From positions 3,286,001 through 3,350,000 of the forward strand of contig NC_066287.1 of assembly GCF_905404315.1 (NCBI RefSeq): a stretch of DNA of 64,000 bases, in the 5' to 3' direction. Shown one piece after another: positions 43,845 through 52,429 of the stretch (position 1 is its first letter; each line of letters opens with the position of its first letter). This stretch comes from Leptidea sinapis. Taxonomy: Eukaryota; Arthropoda; Insecta; Lepidoptera; Pieridae. A model generated the notes under the pieces. That model was not told the origin of the DNA and did no database searches. It was given only the letters and a program-made list of their open reading frames with translations. The position numbers and the translations under genes were made by a program.

Positions 43845-45181
43845 CATTTTTCGCAAGAAGGGGTCCACCAGGAGTTGTGAAAACTTCCGCACCCTCGCGC
43901 TAATATCACATGCCAGCAAAGTATTGCTTCATGTGATCAACGGCCGGCAGATCTCACAGGAGCAGGCTGGTTTCGTCAAGCGAAAATGTACCGGAGAGCA
44001 AAGCCTGAACGTGCGATAACTGGTGGAGAAATGCTACGAGTTTGACACCCCAATGGAAATATGTTTTGTGGACTATAGCAAGGCTTGCGACTGCGTGGAA
44101 TGGGATTGTTTGTGGAGGGTACTTGGTAAGCTTGGCGTACCTAATCACCTAACAGCAGTGATCCAGGTATTATATTATAACAGCCAAGGAATTGTGAGGG
44201 TTGACCAGGTGACTTCGGGTCCTTTTGGTTTTGAAAAGGGAGTTCGACAAGGCTGTATACTTTCGCCGATCCTATTCAACGTATACGGCGAGTACATCGT
44301 ACGAAAGACCTGCGATGGCTGGAGCGGTGGAATCAACATTGGCGGGCATAAACTCACAAACTTACGCTATGCTGACGACACCACTCTGTTGGCAGCCAAC
44401 GAAGCTGAAATGCATGAACTTCTTAGCAGGATGGAGAGCGTCAGCGCTGAGCTGGGTCTCGCTATAAACATGTCTAAAACTAAGGTTATGGTTGTGGATC
44501 GGACTGGCAGGTTGGAGCTTACCGGAACACTACAATTAGAAATGGTCAACAGATTCAAATACCTGGGCTCTGAAATCTGCAACGATGGTTCTTGCGAGGG
44601 AGAGATTCGTCGTAGAACGGCATGGCAAAAGGCGCCATGTCACAATTAGAGAAAATATGGAATAGTAGAACCATCAGCATAAAAACCAAGACCAATCTTG
44701 TGCGATCACTGGAGTTTTCCATTTTCATATATGGCGCTGAAACATGGACTTTAAAGAAAGCCTACCGAAAACGAATCGATGCCTTCGAAATGTGGTGCTG
44801 GAGAAGGATGTTGGGTATGATACATTAGTTCGGCGTGCTGTCCAAGGCATACCTTGGACAGCACGCCGAACTAATGTGTCGATCCTGAAACAGCTGGGCA
44901 TTGTGACTAGGCTCTCTACCATCTGCTTGCGTAGGGTCCTTGAATACTTCGGCCACATCGCCAGAAGGGATCAAGACAACCTGGAGAGAATGATGGTAAC
45001 AGGGAAGGTGGAGGGAAGAAGACCAAGAGGAAGGAGCGCCATGCGATGGACCGATCAGATTCGCACTGACCTTGAAACCACTATCCACGACGCTTTACAC
45101 TCTGCTTCCGACAGGGGCAGATGGCGGCAAATAATACGCAAAAAAGTACTCTGTCGAGATGATCACGACCCTCAGCACTGA
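43845..45181 (+). pseudogene. RTE-type reverse transcriptase, frameshifted
   Basis: Starts within the fingers (IFRKKGSTRSCENFRTLALI) and has a stop at about 44018. The main frame follows: EICFVDYSKACDCVEWDCLW (catalytic Asp), GVRQGCILSPILFNVYGEYI, NLRYADDTTLLAANEAEM (catalytic YADD) and FKYLGSEICNDGSCEGEIRR. Frame changes occur near 44630 and again near 44770. The rest reads FSIFIYGAETWTLKKAYRKR, FEMWCWRRMLG, FGHIARRDQDNLERM and WRQIIRKK...HDPQH. Endonuclease is lost. RT motifs are intact in sequence, but the frame is broken three times. An inverted duplication (44822-44877) sits in the coding region. Confidence 0.9.
44822..44877. repeat. Perfect 26-bp snapback duplication in the RTE
   Basis: 44822-44847 is the exact reverse complement of 44852-44877, with loop CATA. 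The right arm carries the expected RTE coding sequence (PWTARRTNV), so the left arm is the added inverted copy. Confidence 0.97.
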
Positions 45182-45304
45182 GGAAACCGACGCGAGGAGG
45201 AAACCACGTTGCTCGGATAGGTGAGTCTCTTGAAACTAGAAAAAATACTTATAAGTTGTTGCTTTTGGTCAATTATTTTATAAATCACAAAAGGTAATTA
45301 AATT

Positions 45305-45625
45305 TAATGAATTGTCTATTCAAATTCAATGAATGTCAAAAATATTTTTTTTTCTTATTGAATATACCGCTACTTCGTAAAGGGTTGACCTAATGAGAAG
45401 AAGTAGCAAGACACTCATTGCCACTCTTTTAAATCAAGATTAAATTTTCATTGCATAACAAATCATTTCAAATACAATATAATATGTAAAGTGATGCAAC
45501 AAACATACTCAAACGTCAAATAGTCAATGCCTTACACGAGTAAGTCAAAAAAGTAAATGAAAATTAATACAAAACAAAAGTTATTGAGTAGGTACAGTAG
45601 CTGCATCATCCACAACCATAAATAA
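45305..45625 (-). mobile_element. LINE 3' UTR (same family as 3970-4345)
   Basis: AATGAGAAGAAGTAGCAAGA, AATGCCTTACACGAGTAAGT and GGTACAGTAGCTGCATCATC match the complement of 3970-4345. No coding sequence. Confidence 0.75.
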
Positions 45626-45639
45626 ATGTAATCTGTGAG

Positions 45640-46300
45640 CATTTTATAAGGGACTATATATAAATATATATATATATATATCTAATAACTTTTAAGAGTC
45701 TGAAGCCGAGCCTTCGGCAACAGGATCATCCTGCCACCACAAGTAGAACCCGTTTACGAGCATGACGCACGGGCCAGCCATCGCCTCCCTCGACCATATT
45801 TTAGGGAAGGTAACGACACATCGCCGCCAGAAGAAGTGACATTTAAGCGAGCATGATGAAAACTGTCACAAGAACTCAACTAAATAACAAAAAAAAATGT
45901 TCTTCTACAATATATTCAAAAATACTCACTAAACACCTGTACTTACAATTTGGCCATTTTGCTTATAGTATAATAATTCAAAATTATAAATATTATTATA
46001 TTTAATTAAGGGTAATTAAAGCTCAAATCTTTAAGGGCAATTCATACCCAAGCTTTTTTATCATCTAAATAATCCTTTAAATTGTAATTCGATTTTTCTA
46101 TAAGTTAATGTTTAATATAGGCTTTAAACTTGTTGAAGGATGTATAGGATACTGTTTCTAGTATTAATATTATGTTTTTCATATACATTTTGAAATTTAT
46201 TGCAACTTTTATTAACATAAATACAATATTTTCTATATATCTAGGTATATATATTGGTTAGAAACAGTCATCATTTTAAAATCTTTAAATTAAGCGACTC
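45640..46300. other. No recognisable gene
   Basis: A TA-microsatellite (45657-45682) and AT-rich sequence. Nothing else supported. Confidence 0.4.
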
Positions 46301-46309
46301 TCTTGGTCC

Positions 46310-47110
46310 CATACCATAAATTGCCCGAACAGCTCTTTTCTGCAGCACAAAAATAGTAAAAATATTAGCAGCATTATCCCATAATAATATACCATATGAC
46401 AATGCTGTGAAAGTTACTAAAATAAAACAATCTTGCAGTTTCAATGTCCGTTGAGGAACGAATCTTTTTTAATGCGTATGCAGCAGAACTAAGTCTACTC
46501 GATAAGTTTTCTATATGAGGGCCCTGTTGGAGTCTGGCATCTATTGTTACTCCAAGAAAAACAGCGGTATCAACTATATCTAATTTCTCGTTTTTAAGCT
46601 GTATATCGATTGACTCTTGTTTAACATTAGATAAAGTAAATTTAATGCACACTTCGTTTTATTACCATTTCGAAATAAGTTATTAGCTTCAAACCAATGT
46701 ACAACTTTAGTTAAGGCATTGTTAACAACATCAAAATTTGGTAAGCAACGGTGTATTTTAAACATGAGTGATGTATCATCAGGAAACAACACAATTTGAT
46801 ATTTATCCTTTGCAATTTAAGGGAGATCATTTATATAAATAAGGGATAGAAAAGGTCGTAAAATCGAACCCTATGGAACCCCCATTTCAACTAGAGGAAA
46901 GAGAGGACCGCTTTCCATTGACATCCACCTTTTGTAGTCTACAATTTAAATAGGATGTCATTTAGTCCAATGCTTTATTTCTAATACCGTAATGGTGAAG
47001 TTTTCCGACCAATGTTTCGTGTTCAACACAATCGAACGCCTTGGATAGGTCACAAAATTGCATTTAAAGGCATTACATTTCACCAGAATTGTTACAAATT
47101 TGTTTACACA
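46310..47110 (-). pseudogene. Jockey-like LINE reverse transcriptase fragment
   Basis: Minus strand. At about 47060-46975 it reads CDLSKAFDCVEHETLVGKLH (catalytic Asp of the palm). At 46792 comes LFPDDTSLMFKI, where the FADD box has Pro for Ala. Then follow KVVHWFEANNLFRNGNKTK, TAVFLGVTIDARLQQGPHIE and RLSSAAYALKKIRSSTDIET, ending near the LLWG block at 46380. The last part matches 35526-36137 closely. Stops and frameshifts are frequent. Endonuclease and ORF1 are not present, so it is truncated at both ends. Confidence 0.85.
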
Positions 47111-47296
47111 AGGCGAGAAATGTAATGAAATATCATTGAGTGAATTAGTTGTAATGCTAATTTAAAAGCATTTCTATTTTTAAAAAAAGGTTCCAGATAA
47201 GTATTCACCAACATATCATATACTAAACCTTCTCAGAAAATCACGCTGCATGACATGGGTACCTTCAAAAAAAGTGCGTAGGTACACCTTCCTTAA

Positions 47297-48657
47297 ACCA
47301 GTAATGCCCGAATTATTTTATTTTCGATTTTTTTATATTTTGAACATTGAATATTGTTTAATGGAAGGTTTTTAACCGTGTAAAATTTATATTTTTGTTT
47401 TATTTAATTTGGAAGTTAGAGAAAATACACGTGTCCATATATATGGACACACTAAGCAATACCTAAAGAGACGAGATACTAAATTTTCCTTGAACTATTT
47501 AGTAGGTAGACATAACAAAAGCATGTTATGGGAATTATTTATTGTGATATAATGCAATCATGGAACATATAGGGTGACATCGTTTCAATGTCTCAAGTGA
47601 CAATTTCTCTTCGAAACTCCAGCTGTGGTATCTTACATTTTTTTTTCCTGAAGTTGCCACGCATTGTGCACACGTGCATCGAGCATCCACGGAAATAGGG
47701 ACTTCTTTCCTCTGATATGTTTTCTATACATATCTATATTTTCGTCCATGCTATCCACTCCGCCCATATAATATATTTGTTATATTCTCCTAAAAGAAAT
47801 GGCCGTGGTACTTGGATAGTTGCTTTAGAATTATCCATCCATTTTACTACAATAGCACCACCTTCTTTGCTAATCGCAGATCCATAATACCCTCTTTGAT
47901 TTTTCTTCATCAGTTTATTTTTGGTCAACTTATGACATCTCTGCAGGCGGTTTTCCCGCACCGTACCTGTATCTCCTTTCCCTTGCTGTCTAAAGTAGTT
48001 CCGGAGGTTCAAGCTGGTAAAAAGATTATGAAAATAAAAATTATATGGCATCTTCTTTTTTTCGTTAGCAAACTCATCAATAAGCGTTAGAAGTGAAGCT
48101 GTACATTTTCCAAAATGCTGTTTATGAAGATCGATTCTAGTATCAGAAGATCACCACCACCTTCTTCATCTTCAAACAATTCATACAGCACATCATTTAT
48201 GGTACATCTGCCCCGAAACTGGTCTAACTCGAACAATCTGAAAGTAGAAGTACACCAATTTTTAATGCTATGGCTAGCGCTTAGCGTGTACATATGGACA
48301 CAGCTAATTCAGTGCTAAATATCAACTACTACATCATATGTAAACAATCATTTATGCTTTTTTATACATAAATAAATAATATCTTAATAACTTTGCATAA
48401 GAATAACAAAGATAAAATGGATAATTTGAAAATAATAATGACTTACTCTTTTCGCGGATCCATTTTTTCGCCGTAATGCAGTAAGGCGGCACATATACGA
48501 AGATTCCCACCGAACACAAATAATTAGGACACTGACAGTGTCATATAAAGAAACTTTGACATTTGATGATTTAATGTGAACAGTAAAAATTAAAGTAAAA
48601 TTATTTCCATAATAAATATTTGTTTTCACCCATATGGAGACGCTAGGCATTACTGGG
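47297..48657 (-). mobile_element. piggyBac-type transposon, 1361 bp, flanked by TTAA
   Basis: TTAA stands at both sides (47293-47296 and 48658-48661). The ends are inverted, ACCAGTAATGCC at the left and, complemented, CCCAGTAATGCC at the right. A subterminal palindrome GTGTCCATATATATGGACAC lies at about 47433-47452, and a related TACATATGGACAC near 48291. At 1.36 kb it is about half the length of an autonomous piggyBac, so it is an internally deleted copy. Confidence 0.93.
47734..48300 (-). pseudogene. piggyBac transposase remnant
   Basis: A minus-strand frame (48051 to 47734) reads YNFYFHNLFTSLNLRNYFRQ, DTGTVRENRLQRC, KKNQRGYYGSAISKEGGAIV and VKWMDNSKATIQV. These correspond to the conserved P-Y-H-L-Y-x-D-N-(F)-F-T-S...G-T-V-R-x-N-R...V-V-x-W-x-D-N-K region of DDE_Tnp_1_7 transposases. 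The catalytic Asp in DNFFT reads His here. A second frame (48293 to 48087) encodes FRGRCTINDVLYELFEDEEG, probably the N-terminus. The segment with the first catalytic Asp is missing between them. Inactive. Confidence 0.85.
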
Positions 48658-48770
48658 TTAAAGACCGGCAACGGTCATAAATGATTCCTGGTATTTCAAG
48701 AGAATTTTGGCGGCGGTATTCACTTAACATCTGGTAACCCGTAAGCTCGTGTGTCCTCTTCGATAAAAAA

Positions 48771-49740
48771 ATCACAAATAACTACCTAATTTCATTGTTT
48801 CGTTTGGATCTTTCCTTAGTTGCAAAATTTCAAATATTTGTAACGTTTTAATTACTATTCTCAAATAGCAAAAAGTTCGACGTAATGAAATAAAAAATAT
48901 TTACTTTCGCTTGTCACAGTTCTAACCGTAAGCACAGCCGTAAGTATCCATCCCTATTCTCTACTCTGTGGTTCTACCCCAAATGGTTCACCAACAATAG
49001 TGAATAGACCCTCTATTATAGAGTATCCGTCGCTCGGCTGCCTCTTTACTCACTCGCCTTCGTGTTTTAATTTTCACAATTCTACCCTAAATGATTCACC
49101 GTAAATAGATGGGATCTGGCGTTAATGCCCACTATTCTTATCTATCCCCAATAGAATATCCCAATCAGTAGATTTTACCCGATACTTACTTAAGTGAAGA
49201 AGAAAACACAAAAAATCAAATTAATACATAAATATTAAATAAAATTTAACGTTACTTTTATTTATTTAAAATAACCAGCAGCATATTTTTTTTAATTGCC
49301 GCTGATTCTCAGGGAAAGCTTTCATTAATCAGACTATACTACTGAGTGCTGTACAGACAGTACACAGTACTAGTTGCCAGGGATGGCTATTCCTTCCGAA
49401 AAAAAATCGATTTGAATCGTATGCTGATGAATCAATCGAAAAAATAAAATTTAATATTTAGCGTAAGCAGAGAAAACAATAGACTACTAGAAAGCTCGCA
49501 TCTCATTCACACAATAAAAAGAACATCATATGCGTAAAAAAATGGGATAAAATGACATTATTTTCTGTTTCGTGTTGCGTGCCGGTTTTTTCAAGGTCAG
49601 CACAGTACTATGCGAAACAAAGATTTACAGTTCACCATAGTTTCAACGCTTTCTGTCTAAAATTTAAATAGACTGTGAGTACGGAAATATTCGGTGAAAA
49701 ATTTCAGCAACGAATTTAAATTTTCCTATCTGAGTTTCAA
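48771..49740. other. No recognisable gene
   Basis: Mixed sequence with words such as CTACCCCAAATGGTTCACC (48971) and CTACCCTAAATGATTCACC (49083), a local imperfect repeat of about 112-base step. Nothing coding supported. Confidence 0.4.
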
Positions 49741-49756
49741 TTAAAAAATATTTTGA

Positions 49757-49818
49757 TGTAGTGTAGAAGGCTGCAAAAATGAGAGTGAACATAAGCAAAC
49801 TGATTTGTCTTTTCACAC
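49757..49818 (+). pseudogene. THAP-like zinc-finger first exon or relic
   Basis: Reads CSVEGCKNESEHKQTDLSFH up to a GTAAGT donor at 49819. The spacing C-x4-C followed by S-F-H is the start of a THAP C2CH finger, a DNA-binding domain of cellular factors and P-element transposases. The frame is preceded immediately by TGA, with an ATG one base out of register, so either a small deletion broke the start or an upstream exon is used. No following exon (F-P...W) is visible before the LINE at 50.6 kb. Confidence 0.35.
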
Positions 49819-49824
49819 GTAAGT

Positions 49825-50600
49825 ACAGCATTTTCAACTCTAACTAGCTTCAACATTAATTGTTTGTACTAAATCACAAAAAACAAAAAATTATTGCTAC
49901 AACGCCATGTTCCCGTACAAGCAAAGGCACGAAACAATGTCCGAAGTGTGTCGGGTTGGCCGCTATGTATTGTATAATATGATAGTAGTAAGGTTGTTCA
50001 TATCAAGCATGTAATATACAAGGTACCTCTCAATTTGAAGTAATTGACAACTTTTCGATTTGCAATCTTTTACAGTATAACTCAACTTTGAACATAAATA
50101 ATAAAATGAGGTTTCCGTCTCTCAGTCTGAACAGTCAGAGGTCAAGTGCCTGAGGATGCCCACCATAAAGCAATTATATGAGAAAGAGCAGAGTATCAGC
50201 AGTAGACTATGAGTAGATCAGTGCATTCCCCATTGCTGAATAAGAAAACAATTTTATAAATTAATTACAACTTTTTATTCTCATGACAACGTACTAACTC
50301 TAATAACCACTTTGTAGTCATAGTAACCAAAAGTCACTATTCTTAATCTATGAGTAAGACGTCTATGATACTGGTAGTTCTAGACTCTAGTTGACATGTT
50401 CAAACTTCAAGTCTAGACTCTAGTAGCCTAGTAGGTATAATGTCTGTCATCTATGGATTATTGGATAGTATTATATAGGTACTAGATACCAGGCCATAAA
50501 ACTCAAAAAAAAATATAGGTGAAAAACAAAAAGGACTTTTGGCAGGAACCTCAATTGGCGCGGCTTACAATAATTTTTGAATTTTAATTTTATATTAATA
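49825..50600. other. No recognisable gene
   Basis: Includes a short local duplication: CTAGACTCTAGT recurs at 50385 and 50415. Otherwise featureless. Confidence 0.4.
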
Positions 50601-50929
50601 ATTCAAGTATTTCTCAATGTTTTACTATTAAAAAGAATTAATAATATAGTGAGTGGCTGCTGAGATGGAGGGAAATGAGGGGGGCGGGGATAACCCGCCC
50701 ACCTCACTGAAACGTCCTCGGTCCGAGGACAACCAAATAAAAAATGTTGATGGTGATGGTGGAGGCGGTGAGAAGAACTTTTTACCCTATTATAAACCCA
50801 ACTATAAAAGACTATACCCCGAAAATACAATAAATACAGAATTTAAAGTTTACGTTGAGTCAGTGAGCAATGAAAAACTGGGCAACGAGAGCCCTACTTA
50901 TTTAAACCATATTTTCGCCAATGACATTT

Positions 50930-51451
50930 AGAGACTGAGCGTTTGGCGATTAAATAAAACAACTGTTCTATCACGCTCTAAAACTAATGCTATCGCAGTT
51001 TGTGTAAACTCGCGTCGAAGCTCGATCATACGAAGTCAATGAGCATTCCGCACCTACGCTATTGCTCATTGGTTAAAATTGCATGAATAGCGATCGACGC
51101 CCGAGTCCCGACGCTTCATTCGAGGACGCTCGGCCTTTCTGTACGGTTGTGTAACGCGGAGCATATGACTGATCACGTGAGTATATCTGCGATCGTCGAG
51201 AGAAAGTACGATGCTTGAAACTTCACTGAGATGACTAAACTGGTGATCTGTATGATTCTATGAGTTGATGTACAGCATTATGAAATGGTTCTTATCAGAG
51301 CCAATACTAAATGTAGAACATTTTATTTTATATAACGATATAAAATAAAATGTTCTTGTCAGAACGAATCTTTCGGCATACGCTTATTACAGTTATTATG
51401 CACGATTACTATTTCTACGATCTATAATGCTACGTAACAAGTTAGATATTA
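50930..51451. mobile_element. Non-coding insertion in ORF1
   Basis: About 520 bases without similarity to ORF1 separate its two halves. GACATTT stands at both boundaries (50923-50929 and 51452-51458), a likely 7-bp target duplication. There are no clear terminal inverted repeats. An internal perfect 19-bp hairpin (51315-51356) and GC-richer stretches with GTCGA words are present. Superfamily unknown. Confidence 0.55.
51315..51356. repeat. Perfect 19-bp hairpin with AACG loop
   Basis: Arm 51315-51333 (AGAACATTTTATTTTATAT) is exactly complementary to 51338-51356, loop AACG. It lies inside the insertion in ORF1. Confidence 0.95.
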
Positions 51452-52429
51452 GACATTTGTGTTAATTGATATTATTGGTTGTAGGTACAGCTACAACATC
51501 AAAGGTGTGACGGCTATACAGCGTGTCAACGCAAGTAAAATAGGTGTTATATTTAAACAGTGTAATACGGCTAATAACTTTATAAATAATTGTAATTTTT
51601 TAACTAAACATGGCATGAGGGCATTTATTCCAGCTGCTCAAATAGAAAATATTGGAGTCATAAGATTTGTTCCAACCAATATCTCAAACAAAGAACTTTA
51701 TAGCAGATTAAGGTCCATTTTCGAAATAATAGCTATAAGAAGATTAACAAAGAAAATTGGTAAAGAGCGTGTCCCACTACAGACTGTCAGCATAACTTTT
51801 TTATCTAATTTGTTACCCGATAATGTTCAATACGATCTATTCTCTCATAGGGTATTTGAATATGTTCCACCATTACAGCAATGTTTTAAATGCTTTAAAT
51901 TCAACCACTCTGCAAAAATTTGCAACAGTAAGCAAAGATGTTCCATATGTGGAGGTAATCACTTGTTTAAAGAATGTAATAAGCCTAACGAAATCTGCAG
52001 TGTAAATTTCAGTGGATCTCATTTAGCAATGTCCAAAGTATGTCCAATTAAAATTAAGAAAATTATGGAAAAAAAAAACAAAAAGTAACTTATGCAAGTG
52101 CTACATCTAAGAATTTAAATACAAGAAAAGAATTAGATTTCCCCCCTTTTTCGTAAATAAATTGTAAATAATATTGTAAATAAACCTATACATAAAATTA
52201 TAAATAAACCTGTAAATAAAATTGTAGATAAATCTGTAAATAATAATGTAGATAATGTAAATAATGATAAGTATGTCTGTACACAACAAGACATTAAAAA
52301 CCGTATTGTTGCCAACAATGATGTGCTGATGGCCCTAGTACAGACATTGGTGGAACTGGCTAATAAAGGTGAAGATGCTCCTACCACTGTTGCAACAATT
52401 AAATATGCTTTAATAAAAAATTTAAAATA

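Larger units (their letters stand above)
43776..45250 (+). mobile_element. 5'-truncated RTE-type LINE flanked by 48-bp direct repeats
   Basis: Bases 43776-43823 (ACCACGTTGATCGGATAGGT...) recur at 45203-45250 with one mismatch. The segment between, 43824-45202, is RTE-like from its first codons in the RT fingers to its 3' end. The repeats are therefore best read as a long target-site duplication made on insertion. Confidence 0.8.
47248..48770 (+). mobile_element. LINE-A tail split by a piggyBac insertion
   Basis: 47248-47296 (GACATGGGTACCTTCAAAAA to CACCTTCCTTAA) continues at 48658 (TTAAAGACCGGCAACGG) through GTCCTCTTCGATAAAAAAAT. Joined across one TTAA, this reproduces the uninterrupted copy at 20390-20525. 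Confidence 0.85.

Noticed and set aside
44023..45181. Active RTE reverse transcriptase gene
   Set aside because: Stop at about 44018, two frame changes and loss of the endonuclease show a dead copy, despite intact palm motifs.
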